A stretch of 64,000 bases of DNA from Pseudooceanicola sp. (GCF_029213205.1 NZ_JARGNH010000001.1:248001-312000), one strand, 5' to 3'; counted from the stretch's first letter, positions 17,464-26,103 are shown. Numbers and translations are program-made. The notes: generated by a model from the letters alone, not told the origin.

Positions 17464-18060
17464 ATGGCGCGCATAATTCTGGCTGATGATCACGCGTTGG
17501 TGCGTGATGCGATTTCGATGTTTCTGGCCGAGGGCGGGCGACATCAGGTCTGCGCCGCGGTATCGGTCGAAGAAACCGAAAGCTGCATTGTCAGAAAGGG
17601 TGTCCCCGACCTTGTCCTGCTCGATTACCGGATGCCGGGAATGGAGGATCTGGCCGGGTTGAACCGGATCCGAGCGTTGCTGCCAAATGTGCCGGTGGCC
17701 CTGATTTCCGGATCGGCCGGAACGGCGGTGGCCGCCGCCGCGCTGGAGGCAGGCGCCGCCGGGTTTCTGCCCAAGACGATGACCCCGGACGAACTGATTT
17801 CCGCTATTGATACCATCCTCGCAGGCCAGGTGTTTGCGCCAGAGCTTCCGGGCGACGATGCGCTGGCGAACATGCTGACCCGGCGCGAATTCGACGTCTT
17901 GCGCGGCGTCTCCAAAGGTCTGTCGAACAAGGAAATCGCTCGGGATTTGAACCTGACCGAGGTGACGGTCAAGCTGCATGTGAAAACCATGTGCCGAAAG
18001 CTGAGCGCGCGCAACCGCACCCATGCAGCGATGCGCGCCCTCGAAATGGGATTGCTTTAG
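17464..18060 (+). CDS. LuxR/NarL-type response regulator
   Basis: A 198-residue two-domain regulator. The N-terminal receiver has the acidic pair ADDHALVRD, phospho-Asp in LVLLDYRMPGM, and the conserved Lys in GFLPKTMTP. The C-terminal LuxR-type helix-turn-helix is LTRREFDVLRGVSKGLSNKE followed by IARDLNLTEVTVKLHVKTM. I chose the ATG at 17464, since the protein then begins MARIILADD directly; an upstream GTG at 17326 has no similarity in front of it. It is divergent from the Moco-fold gene and its kinase and is the most likely phosphate acceptor of that kinase's HPt domain. The cheB gene follows after 217 bases but need not be functionally linked. Confidence 0.9.
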   Translation: MARIILADDHALVRDAISMFLAEGGRHQVCAAVSVEETESCIVRKGVPDLVLLDYRMPGMEDLAGLNRIRALLPNVPVALISGSAGTAVAAAALEAGAAGFLPKTMTPDELISAIDTILAGQVFAPELPGDDALANMLTRREFDVLRGVSKGLSNKEIARDLNLTEVTVKLHVKTMCRKLSARNRTHAAMRALEMGLL

Positions 18061-18277
18061 GCGATCTGATCTTGTCGGCCCGGCTTAATTCATTCTTCAT
18101 GCTTGCCCCGCAATAACAGCAGCAGAGTCCGGCCGGGTGCGACTGGCCGCGAAATGACCTGTATCTGGGTGCTGCTGCCGGGTGATTGGGCTGCGTCTGC
18201 GGTATTGCGGGTGCCTGCAACACCTCAGAATCTGTGGCCCTGCACCCGTCTCCCCGACCGTCGGAGGGTTCGGAGCT

Positions 18278-19411
18278 ATGAATGTGAGTGATGAGCGTTT
18301 TGTGCGCGGGCGCGCCTCGGGGCGTGTGGTCCGGGACGGGGTGCAAAAGGTGCTGGTTGTCGATGATTCCCGGGTCATCGGGAAAATCGTCAAATATGCA
18401 CTGGACCATGACCCGCGGCTGACTGTCATCGGCGTCGCCGAAGATGCCTATGTCGCCCGCGACATGATCAAGAGCCTCAATCCGGATGTCCTGATTCTGG
18501 ACGTTGAAATGCCGCGGATGAGCGGACTGGACTTCCTTGGTCGGATCATGCGGCTGCATCCGATGCCGGTGGTGATGTTCTCGGGGTACACCCAAGTTGG
18601 CAGCGATGCGGCGATCCGGGCACTGGTGCTGGGGGCGGTTGATTGCCTTGGCAAACCGACGGATGGCATCACCCCTGAGTTGCTGGCGCAGCTGGCCGAC
18701 CGGGTCTATGCGGCGGCAACCGCGCAGGTGCTGCTCTCGGCCCCCGAACAGCCAAGCCCGACAATGCTGCGGGATCGCGCCGCCGCGGCAGTTTCGTCGC
18801 GGCGCCCGGTTGCCTACAGCAAGGATGTGATCCTGATCGGCGCCTCGACTGGCGGGGTGACCGCGGCGGAAATCGTGCTGCGCGATTTGCCGATGGATGC
18901 GCCGCCAGTCATCATTGCCCAGCATATGCCAGCCAGTTTTCTGACCAGTTTTGCCGGGCGTCTGGATCATATCCTGCCGCAACGGGTGTTGATGGCCGAG
19001 GACGGGCTGGTGTTGGAGCCGGGCTGCATCTATCTGGCGCGGGGCGGCGATCGCCACATCGGGTTGCGCCGGTCGGGCGGCAAGTTGAGCTGTGTGGATA
19101 TCGATGCCCCGAAACGCAATGGCCATTGCCCCTCGGTCGATGAATTGTTCCTCAGCGCGGTGGATTTCGCGGATCGGGTGACGGCGGTGATCTTGACTGG
19201 ACTCGGCCGTGATGGCGCCCAGGGCATGCTCAGCCTGCGCCAGAATGGCGCCTATTGCATTGCTCAGGACAAGGAAAGCAGTGTGGTCTACGGCATGCCG
19301 GCGGCGGCCGCCGATCTCGGCGCGGTGGACGAACAGATCGCGCTGGATCGGATTGCGGCGGCGATCACCCGTTCGATCAACCAGCGCAGCCGCGCCACCC
19401 ATGGGGCGTAG
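18278..19411 (+). CDS. cheB: Chemotaxis glutamate methylesterase CheB
   Basis: A 377-residue protein-glutamate methylesterase/deamidase, which removes methyl groups from chemoreceptors when phosphorylated by CheA. The receiver domain (residues about 23-130) has DDSRVIGK, phospho-Asp in ILDVEMPRMSG, and GKPTDG. The catalytic domain has IGASTGG (catalytic Ser), IIAQHMP (catalytic His), and TGLGRDGAQG with the catalytic Asp, so it looks intact. One variation is HCPSVDELF where HRPSVD is usual. The ATG at 18278 follows GGAGGG and GGAG. It is on the opposite strand to the rest of the che genes and runs toward them, followed by a broken cheD. Confidence 0.92.
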   Translation: MNVSDERFVRGRASGRVVRDGVQKVLVVDDSRVIGKIVKYALDHDPRLTVIGVAEDAYVARDMIKSLNPDVLILDVEMPRMSGLDFLGRIMRLHPMPVVMFSGYTQVGSDAAIRALVLGAVDCLGKPTDGITPELLAQLADRVYAAATAQVLLSAPEQPSPTMLRDRAAAAVSSRRPVAYSKDVILIGASTGGVTAAEIVLRDLPMDAPPVIIAQHMPASFLTSFAGRLDHILPQRVLMAEDGLVLEPGCIYLARGGDRHIGLRRSGGKLSCVDIDAPKRNGHCPSVDELFLSAVDFADRVTAVILTGLGRDGAQGMLSLRQNGAYCIAQDKESSVVYGMPAAAADLGAVDEQIALDRIAAAITRSINQRSRATHGA

Positions 19412-19413
19412 CC

Positions 19414-20138
19414 ATGCGGCAGGTGTCCGCCGGTTGCGACAGATCACGATCACGCAAAGCGAATAGGTGGTGTCCGATTGCGCCGATTGCGTTATCTCGA
19501 CGATCCTGGGCTCGTGCGTGTCGACCTGCCTTTGGGATCCAATCCGTGCGGTTGGTGGGATGAATCACCGGCTGGTGGTCAATTCGCAATCCGCCAAATG
19601 CCCGTATGCCTCGCTTGGCGTCAACGCGATGGATCTGCTGATCAACGCTCTGGTGCGGAGCGGCGCCAATCGCAGAAACCTGCATGCCAAGGTGCTTGGT
19701 GGCGCCAAGATGATTTCGCCCCTGTCCGATATTGGTCGGGGCAATGCCGGTTTCGTGCGCGACTTTCTCAACCGCGAGAGGATTCCCTGCCTCGGCAAAA
19801 GCATTGGCAAGGTCCATGCGCGCCAGCTGCGATTTCATCCCACCGATGGCCGGGTGTTGCTGAAACCGGTGGCCAGTGGCACGGCCAATATCGGACAGCG
19901 ATTGGCACAGCAAGTCCCGCCGCTGCAGGTTCTGGATGGTTTCCGCAGCCAGATCGATGTGGGCGCAACAACTTTGCAGCATGGTGGAGTCCCGCGCGGC
20001 GGCCTGTGCTTCCAATCCGGCAACCTGCCCGGCGACAACCTGAATCAACAGATTGACAGCGGGCGGCGGGCGCGGCGTGTCGTGATCGTCAAAATCGGCA
20101 GACCCGCAGCAGACCCACAGGAGTCCGACCTTGGCTGA
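19414..20138 (+). pseudogene. cheD: Disrupted chemoreceptor deamidase gene cheD
   Basis: CheD deamidates chemoreceptors and binds CheY. The catalytic body is readable from 19467: TILGSC with the active Cys, GGMNH with the His, then KVLGGAKMI and LSDIGRGNAGFVRDFL. However, the N-terminal strand RQITITQSE just before it is cut off by an amber TAG (19464-19466), and the natural ATG at 19414 is one base out of frame with that strand. The only remaining start is GTG at 19467. At the 3' end CheD similarity stops near 19875 without a stop codon, and the frame runs 88 more residues through antisense of a neighbouring CheT-like gene to 20138. I regard it as a probable pseudogene; a shortened active protein is possible. 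Confidence 0.75.
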
Positions 20139-20155
20139 CCGCCGGTCCGGGTCAT
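19862..20155 (-). pseudogene. CheT/CheZ-like gene remnant downstream of cheY2
   Basis: On the minus strand a helical protein-like stretch is readable from about 20100 to 19872 (for example HIDLAAETIQNLQRRDLLCQ). It contains D-L-L-C-Q, a DxxxQ motif like the phosphatase motif of CheZ and of the small CheT protein of Sinorhizobium. The place just after the second cheY gene also matches where cheT lies in that operon. There is an ATG at 20155 one base after the cheY2 stop, but it is in another frame and meets a stop, so a frameshift is likely; the only in-frame start is TTG 20048. At the 3' end no stop occurs: the frame continues through antisense cheD to 19377. The family assignment is inference. 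Confidence 0.45.
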
Positions 20156-20156
20156 C

Positions 20157-20558
20157 TCACAGCCGCCCGACAACCGCCTCGATACAGCCGCGCAACTGGG
20201 CTGGTTCGAAGGGTATTTTCAGACAGTTGTTCATGCCCAACTGCCGCCCCTTGTCGATCAACGCCTTGTCGGCCGTTCCGGTCATCAGGATGAACCCGAC
20301 CGCCTTGGTGCGCGTGCCCCCGCACAGCGTCTGCAGCAGTTTCAACCCGTTCATTCCTGGCATGTTGAAATCCGAAATCAACAGGTGAGCCGGGTGAGTT
20401 TCCTAGGCATTCAATGCGCGTGGCCCGTCAGCGGTCGAGCCGACATTGCGCACCCCGAACGTGTCCAGCGCCTGAATGATCAGACCGCGGCTGGTCGGCA
20501 TATCATCGACCAACATGAAATCGACCAACATGAATCTGAGCTGATCGCGCCGGGCCAT
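20157..20558 (-). pseudogene. cheY2: Broken second cheY gene
   Basis: A CheY-type single receiver domain that starts with a good ribosome-binding site (AGGAG 7 bases upstream of the ATG at 20558) just after cheR. It reads MARRDQLRFMLVD, then repeats FMLVD because of a 15-bp tandem duplication. It continues normally (DDMPTSRGLIIQALDTFG) until an amber TAG at 20403-20405 inside NA-stop-ETHPAHLLISD. The second part has phospho-Asp in LISDFNMPGMNG, but the conserved Lys before Pro-Phe is Ile (LKIPFEP, codon ATA). Three lesions in about 130 codons indicate a dead gene. Removing the duplication and the stop restores a full receiver of about 128 residues. Confidence 0.85.
20505..20534. repeat. 15-bp perfect tandem duplication in cheY2
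   Basis: ATCGACCAACATGAA occurs twice in direct succession (20505-20519 and 20520-20534). On the coding strand it repeats the five codons for FMLVD, in frame, next to the acidic pocket of the receiver domain. It looks like a recent replication-slippage event, because the copies are identical. Confidence 0.95.
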
Positions 20559-20570
20559 CGGACTCTCCTG

Positions 20571-21452
20571 TCACATCGCGGGGGGGCGGGCGCTGACATC
20601 TGGTGGCGCGGCGCGATAAGCGGTTTGCCCGACGGCGGTGAACCGGCTCTGTGCGGCATCCGGAATCCGTTCGGAATGACCCACGAACATCCAACCGTCA
20701 TCCTGCAGGGCACGGCGAAACCGGGGCCATAGGGCCGCCTGGGTTTCCCCATCGAAATAGATCACCACATTGCGGCAAAAGATGACGTCGAAACGGCCGG
20801 TCATTGGCCAGTCGCGCAACAGGTTCAATTCGCGAAACCGCACCAATTGGCGCAGCGGCGGCGCGATCATATAGGCCCCCGGCGCGTCCTGTTCGATCAG
20901 GAACGCCTTGCGTCGCGCGGCCGGAATGCCGGAGATTTGCGTGTCGGTGTAAATCCCGGATTTGGCGGCTTCGAGGATGGACCCGTCGATGTCGCTGGCC
21001 AGAATCAGAACATCGCAATGTGTCATATCCGGTGCCACGCTCAGCAGATCCATCGCGATCGAATAGGGCTCCTGGCCGCTGGAACAGCCGGCGGACCAGA
21101 TCCGCACCCGGCCCCCGGCGCGGGCACGAGCGATGAGCCTGGGCAGAACCTGATCGCGCAGCAGGGCGAAATGATGCGCCTCGCGGTAGAAATGCGAGAC
21201 ATTGGTGGTCAGCGCCGAGATCATCAGCCGCCGTTCGGCGATGCCTGCCTCGGAACAGACGAACCGGGCGTAGGCGTCAAGGTCGGGCAGCTTGACCTCG
21301 CGCAGCCGCACCCTGAGGCGCGATTGCACCATGGTCATCTTGCTTGGCGACAGGACCAGCCCGGCCTCTTCCCGGGCCAGTCGCGAAATCGCCGCAAAGG
21401 CGGTGTCGCTGATTGGCCGGTGATCCGGTTTCTGGGTGGTTGCGGCGCTCAT
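20571..21452 (-). CDS. cheR: Chemoreceptor methyltransferase CheR
   Basis: A 293-residue S-adenosylmethionine-dependent methyltransferase that methylates glutamates on chemoreceptors. The N-terminal helical domain (about residues 15-75) precedes the catalytic domain with NVSHFYRE, the SAM loop RIWSAGCSSGQEPYSIAM, the adenine-binding ILASDID, and FDVIFCRNVVIYF. All expected motifs are present, so it seems functional. Its start overlaps the cheW stop (ATGA), indicating coupling. Immediately downstream lies the broken second cheY. Confidence 0.94.
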   Translation of the reverse strand: MSAATTQKPDHRPISDTAFAAISRLAREEAGLVLSPSKMTMVQSRLRVRLREVKLPDLDAYARFVCSEAGIAERRLMISALTTNVSHFYREAHHFALLRDQVLPRLIARARAGGRVRIWSAGCSSGQEPYSIAMDLLSVAPDMTHCDVLILASDIDGSILEAAKSGIYTDTQISGIPAARRKAFLIEQDAPGAYMIAPPLRQLVRFRELNLLRDWPMTGRFDVIFCRNVVIYFDGETQAALWPRFRRALQDDGWMFVGHSERIPDAAQSRFTAVGQTAYRAAPPDVSARPPAM

Positions 21453-21907
21453 GCGGCCACGTCAGAGCGGTTGGGGATCACTGCCGCGAGATCGAGTACC
21501 CGGATCATCCGGTCATTGATTACGGTCAGCGCGCGCACCACCGCCATATGTGGATCGGTGGCCATATCCGGCGGCGCATGCAGATCATCAACGGCCATCG
21601 CGACGATGTCAGATACCGCATCGACCAGCAGCCCGGTCAGGCTGCCGTTGAGAGTGACCACAATGATCACATTGCGCGCATTGGCTTCCTGGGACGGCAG
21701 ATTCAGCCTGAGCGCCAGATCCATCACCGGCAGTACCGTGCCGCGCAGGTTGATGACGCCGCGCATATAGCTGGGCGCATGCGGCATCGGGGTGGCGCGG
21801 GTCCAGCCACGGATTTCGCGCACCGACATGATGTCGAGGGAATATTCCTGTTCGGCCACCCGAAAGGTCAACAATTCCAGCTTTTTCTCTTGGGGATGAT
21901 CAGCCAT
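21449..21907 (-). CDS. cheW: Chemotaxis coupling protein CheW
   Basis: A 152-residue single-domain CheW, which bridges chemoreceptors and CheA. It shows the double beta-barrel pattern with ELLTFRVAEQEYSLDIMSVREI, then YMRGVINLRGTVLPVMDLALRL and GLLVDAVSDIV. Length and motifs are standard. It overlaps the end of cheA by eight bases and the start of cheR by four, so all three are translated together. Confidence 0.94.
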   Translation of the reverse strand: MADHPQEKKLELLTFRVAEQEYSLDIMSVREIRGWTRATPMPHAPSYMRGVINLRGTVLPVMDLALRLNLPSQEANARNVIIVVTLNGSLTGLLVDAVSDIVAMAVDDLHAPPDMATDPHMAVVRALTVINDRMIRVLDLAAVIPNRSDVAA

Positions 21908-24089
21908 ATCGAGCCCTTTTTTCCGGCAGGCCAGGATCGGTGCTGCGCGGGCAGGTCGACCCGGCGATGATATCGCCCGGGTCGATGATCAGCGCGATTT
22001 GCCCATCGCCGAGAATGGTCGCGGCGGCGATGCCTGGCGCGCGATAGAAACTGTCATCCAGCCCCTTGATGACCACCTGGCGCTGATCCTCGATCCCGTC
22101 GATGAGCAGGGCGGCGCGGGTGTCGTCATCCAGCGAAATCAGCAGCGCATTCGATTGATTGTAATCGGTGCGGGCGGCGCGATAGCCGAGCATTGCGCCG
22201 AGGTCATAGAGTGGCACGAAATCGCCACGCACCCGCACCAAAAAGGCGCCAGGGCGCAGCATCTGCACGTCGTCATGCGACAGCGACAGGCTTTCGATGA
22301 CGACATTCAGCGGCAGCACCAGGGTCTCTCCGGCGACGTTGATCACCATCCCGTCGAGCACAGCCAGGGTCAGCGGTAGCGATAGGGTAAAGGCGGTGCC
22401 CTTGCCCTGTTCCGAGGCGATCGAGATGCGCCCGCCCAGGGCCTGAATCGCGGTGCGCACCACATCCATGCCAACGCCGCGACCGGAAAGGTCGGTGCTC
22501 TTGGCGGCGGTGGAAAGCCCGGGCAGAAACAGCAGGTTGTCGATTTCACTGTCCGAGAGCACGGCCTCAACCGGGATCAGCCCTTTTTCGACCGCGATCT
22601 GATGGACCCGGGCCCGGTTGATGCCGCCGCCATCGTCAGAGACCTCGATCACCACCCTGCCAGAGCGGTGCGCCGCAGACAATCGCAGCTGTCCCTCGCT
22701 CGGCTTGCCAGCAGCCTGCCGGGTTGGCGCATCCTCAAACCCGTGATCGATGGCGTTGCGGATCATATGGGTCAGCGGGTCGGTCAACCGTTCGATCACC
22801 GTCTTGTCGATCTCGGTCGTCTCGCCCTCAGTGATGAGGCGGACCTCTTTGCCAACCGCCGATGAGGCCTCACGGACGATGCGGGACATCCGTTGAAACA
22901 GCGGTTTCACCGGCTGGGCGCGGATCATTATCACGCTGTCCTGAATGTCACGGGTCAGGCGCTGAAACTCCTCCAAGCCGTTCATCGCGTCGGAATGCGG
23001 TGACAGGTCGACGGAGTCCAACGATTGCGCCAGCATCGCCTGGTTGATCACCAGCTCGCCGATCAGATTGACCAACCGCTCGATGCGTTCCAGATCGACC
23101 CGGACAACCGATTTAGCGGTCGCGCCCGTGCTGGATTTGTGCGGCTCATCGATCCGGTCAGGGTGGTGCGGAACCGTGGCGAGGGGGACCTCTGTGGCTG
23201 GTGGGCTGGGCGCGGCGCGCGGCAGATCGACAATTTTCGGCGCGAGGGTGGGCGCGGCACTGCCAGGCGGCGGCAGATTCTCCGGCCCGTCGACACGGTC
23301 GATCTGCAAGTCGCAAAGCCCGTCGACGAATTCGAATACGTCACGAATATCGGCCTCGTCCAGGCCGCCGTCGAGTTGGATGGTCCAGTTGAGATAGGGT
23401 TGTTCCGGTTTCAGATCGGTCAACGCGGGCAGGGCGGTGATATCGCAATCGACATGACATTCGCCCAGCTGGGCGAGTTGGCGCAGCAGCAAGAGCGGCT
23501 CATTCCCGGTTTTATACAGCTCGGATTCCGGGCGGAAGCGGATCAGCCAATGCGGGAAGGGCAATGCCATGTTGTCCGGCGGCACCGGCAGCGGAGCAGC
23601 AACCTTGGGTTCTTCGACCGGGTCGAGGTCAGGCAGGTCGATGGCGACTCCGAGGGGGGGGGAATCGACCGGTTTCGTCTCTTCGGGTTCCGGGTCGGCC
23701 AACAACGCGTCAAGCTCGGCCAGGAGGGCGTCGCTGCTCGCCTCCGGAGTGGGCAAATCATCGCGGCAGGCGCGCACCAGGTCAGAGAGGTGATCGGCGG
23801 CCTCAAAGAACAGCCTAATCGCATCGCCAACCGGCGCCAACCGATGCGCGCGCACCTCTTCCAGCACGGTTTCATAGCGATGCGCGAAACGCACCAGCGG
23901 TTCCAGACCAAAGGCCCCGGCGCCGCCCTTGATCGAATGCACCGCACGGAACACCACATTGATGGTTTCCGGATCACCATCGCCGTTCTCGAGTTCGGTC
24001 AGCCCGTCTTGCAGCGCTTCCAGCAATTCCTCGCATTCGACGAAGAAGGAGGCGCGGATTTCGGCCATTGGATCAATCGGATCGCTCAT
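21900..24089 (-). CDS. cheA: Chemotaxis histidine kinase CheA
   Basis: A 729-residue cytoplasmic kinase. The P1 phosphotransfer domain is at the N-terminus with AVHSIKGGAGAFGL (phospho-His). A Pro-rich linker and a P2-like region follow (about 190-290), then the P3 dimerisation helices (VDLERIERLVNLIGELVINQ), the P4 ATPase with MIRNAIDHG, DDGGGI and GRGVGMDVV, and a CheW-like P5 domain at the end. I chose ATG 24089 with AGGGG upstream; the GTG one codon earlier is less likely. The linker contains a run of nine C on the coding strand (23654-23662), a slippage-prone site, but the frame is intact here. No chemoreceptor gene lies in the window. Confidence 0.95.
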   Translation of the reverse strand: MSDPIDPMAEIRASFFVECEELLEALQDGLTELENGDGDPETINVVFRAVHSIKGGAGAFGLEPLVRFAHRYETVLEEVRAHRLAPVGDAIRLFFEAADHLSDLVRACRDDLPTPEASSDALLAELDALLADPEPEETKPVDSPPLGVAIDLPDLDPVEEPKVAAPLPVPPDNMALPFPHWLIRFRPESELYKTGNEPLLLLRQLAQLGECHVDCDITALPALTDLKPEQPYLNWTIQLDGGLDEADIRDVFEFVDGLCDLQIDRVDGPENLPPPGSAAPTLAPKIVDLPRAAPSPPATEVPLATVPHHPDRIDEPHKSSTGATAKSVVRVDLERIERLVNLIGELVINQAMLAQSLDSVDLSPHSDAMNGLEEFQRLTRDIQDSVIMIRAQPVKPLFQRMSRIVREASSAVGKEVRLITEGETTEIDKTVIERLTDPLTHMIRNAIDHGFEDAPTRQAAGKPSEGQLRLSAAHRSGRVVIEVSDDGGGINRARVHQIAVEKGLIPVEAVLSDSEIDNLLFLPGLSTAAKSTDLSGRGVGMDVVRTAIQALGGRISIASEQGKGTAFTLSLPLTLAVLDGMVINVAGETLVLPLNVVIESLSLSHDDVQMLRPGAFLVRVRGDFVPLYDLGAMLGYRAARTDYNQSNALLISLDDDTRAALLIDGIEDQRQVVIKGLDDSFYRAPGIAAATILGDGQIALIIDPGDIIAGSTCPRSTDPGLPEKRARYG

Positions 24090-24097
24090 CACCGCCC

Positions 24098-24463
24098 CTA
24101 TCCGGCAAACATAAGCAGGGCCTTGACCAACTTTTCGGGATCAAAGGGTTTGGTGATCCAGCCGGTGGCGCCGGCGCTTTGCGCGCGTTTCTTCATCTCG
24201 GGCGCGTTTTCGGTGGTCAACACCAGGATCGGGGTGGCGCAGTGATTGCTCTGGGCGCGGACTGCATCGATAAAGCCGAACCCGTCCAGTCGCGGCATGT
24301 TGATATCGGTGATGATCGCATCCGGGGCGATTCCATCCAGGACCGACAGCCCATCGATCCCGTCCTCGGCGACATACACGGTGAACCCCTCTGGGATCAG
24401 CGCCAGCCGGATCATGTTGCGGATGGTGCGGCTGTCGTCCACGGCCAGGATTGTCAGGCTCAT
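24098..24463 (-). CDS. cheY: Chemotaxis response regulator CheY
   Basis: A 121-residue single receiver domain. The acidic pair (LAVDDSRTIRNM), phospho-Asp (IITDINMPRLDG), the Thr in VLTTENA and the Lys in ITKPFDPEKL are all present, so it is an intact CheY. It is eight bases upstream of cheA and overlaps the STAS gene at ATGA. With the second cheY broken, this is the only working single-domain CheY in the window. Confidence 0.94.
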   Translation of the reverse strand: MSLTILAVDDSRTIRNMIRLALIPEGFTVYVAEDGIDGLSVLDGIAPDAIITDINMPRLDGFGFIDAVRAQSNHCATPILVLTTENAPEMKKRAQSAGATGWITKPFDPEKLVKALLMFAG

Positions 24464-24735
24464 CGCGGCCTCGCACCCAGGGTTTCGGGGGAAAGTCCCA
24501 TCATTTCTAATTGACTGGTCATCCAGTCCGGCGCGTTGACCATGTTGAACCGGTGGCCGGTCTGCTGGCAGCTGTGCGCCGCAGCGATCAGAACCTGCAG
24601 GCAGAGCGTCCCTAGATGGGTGACGGCGCGGGCATCCAGGGTGATGTCGCCGCCCAGACGGGCGCGCAGATCTTGCGCCAGCGGATCGGCGGCTGACAGG
24701 TTGAGCTGAGATTGCAGGATCAGCGCCTCAGCCAT
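24460..24735 (-). CDS. STAS-domain protein, first gene of the che operon
   Basis: A 91-residue protein with the anti-sigma-antagonist/STAS pattern: ILQSQLNLSAADPLAQDLRA, then ITLDARAVTHLGTLCLQVLI, where the loop holds a Thr (THLGT) instead of the usual phospho-Ser. Small proteins at the head of alphaproteobacterial che operons, such as CheS of Sinorhizobium, bind CheA and help CheY dephosphorylation; this gene holds the same position, but a shared function is inference. The start is uncertain: ATG 24735 and TTG 24750 are possible and neither has a strong ribosome-binding site. Confidence 0.8.
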   Translation of the reverse strand: MAEALILQSQLNLSAADPLAQDLRARLGGDITLDARAVTHLGTLCLQVLIAAAHSCQQTGHRFNMVNAPDWMTSQLEMMGLSPETLGARPR

Positions 24736-24888
24736 CGGCGCGGGTGCCAATCCGGATTGGTAGAATGTTCATGCCCTGTCCCCCGGGTCGCAGATTTCCA
24801 TCGCGGCCTGTCTAGGGGGCAGGGCGTTAAGGGCCGGTTACGGGGGGCGGCATTTTCAAGAAATTTGTCAGGTCTGCACCCGTCACCT

Positions 24889-26103
24889 TCAGCCCGCCAG
24901 CGCCAGATCCAGGTTTTCCGCGATCTTTTCCAAGAATCCCATGGTGGTCAGCCATTTCTGCTCTGGCCCGACCAGAAGCGCCAGATCCTTGGTCATGAAA
25001 CCGGATTCGACCGTGTCGACGATGACTTTTTCCAGCGTCTCGGCAAAATTCATCAAGGCGGCATTTTCATCCAGTTTGGCGCGGTGTTTCAGCCCGCCGG
25101 TCCAGGCATAGATCGAGGCGATCGAATTGGTCGAGGTCGCTTCGCCCCTTTGATGCTGGCGATAATGCCGGGTGACAGTGCCATGCGCGGCCTCGGCCTC
25201 GACGATCTTGCCATCCGGGGTCATCAGTTGGCTGGTCATCATCCCGAGAGAGCCAAAGCCCTGGGCCACGGTGTCGGACTGCACATCGCCATCGTAATTC
25301 TTGCAGGCCCAGACGAAACCACCGTTCCATTTCATCGCGCAGGCGACCATGTCGTCGATCAGCCGGTGTTCATAGGTGATGCCCTTGGCCTTGAACTTAT
25401 CGGCAAATTCGGCGTCGAACACCTCCTGGAACAGCAGCAGGAACTGACCGTCATATTGTTTGAGGATGGTGTTCTTGGTCGACAGGTAAAGCGGCCAACC
25501 GAGGTTCAGCGCGTAATTCATCGAGGCGCGGGCGAAGTCGCGGATCGAGGAATCAAGGTTATACATGCCCATGTAGACGCCGGAGGAGGGGGCCTGATAG
25601 ACCTCTTCCTCGATCACCGTGCCGTCGTCGCCGGTGAATTTCATCGTCAGGGTGCCGGGCCCTGGGAATTTGAAATCGGTGGCCTTGTATTGATCGCCAA
25701 AGGCATGGCGACCGATGACAATTGGCCGGGTCCAGCCGGGGACCAGGCGGGGCACGTTCGAACAGATGATCGGCTGGCGAAACACCACCCCGCCGAGGAT
25801 GTTGCGGATGGTGCCGTTGGGTGATTTCCACATCTGTTTCAGGCCGAATTCCTCGACCCTTGCCTCGTCCGGGGTGATCGTGGCGCATTTCACCGCGACG
25901 CCGATTTCCTTGGTCTTTTCGGCGGCATCAATGGTGATCTGGTCATTTGTGCGATCCCGCTCTTCGATCCCGAGGTCGTAATAGAGCAGGTCGAGGTCGA
26001 GATAGGGCAGGATCAGTTTTTGCTTGATGAAGTCCCAGATGATCCGGGTCATTTCATCGCCGTCCATTTCGACAATCGGATTCGCAACCTTGATCTTGGA
26101 CAT
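24889..26103 (-). CDS. icd: NADP-dependent isocitrate dehydrogenase, dimeric type
   Basis: A 404-residue isocitrate dehydrogenase that oxidises isocitrate to 2-oxoglutarate in the TCA cycle. The N-terminus [20 protein letters not shown] and the substrate-binding [12 protein letters not shown] are those of the eukaryote-like homodimeric subfamily common in alphaproteobacteria. The later [20 protein letters not shown] and the coenzyme-loop region [12 protein letters not shown] are present. Length is standard. It follows the monomeric-type enzyme gene by 76 bases with a terminator between, so the two are probably expressed separately. Confidence 0.96.
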   Translation of the reverse strand: MSKIKVANPIVEMDGDEMTRIIWDFIKQKLILPYLDLDLLYYDLGIEERDRTNDQITIDAAEKTKEIGVAVKCATITPDEARVEEFGLKQMWKSPNGTIRNILGGVVFRQPIICSNVPRLVPGWTRPIVIGRHAFGDQYKATDFKFPGPGTLTMKFTGDDGTVIEEEVYQAPSSGVYMGMYNLDSSIRDFARASMNYALNLGWPLYLSTKNTILKQYDGQFLLLFQEVFDAEFADKFKAKGITYEHRLIDDMVACAMKWNGGFVWACKNYDGDVQSDTVAQGFGSLGMMTSQLMTPDGKIVEAEAAHGTVTRHYRQHQRGEATSTNSIASIYAWTGGLKHRAKLDENAALMNFAETLEKVIVDTVESGFMTKDLALLVGPEQKWLTTMGFLEKIAENLDLALAG

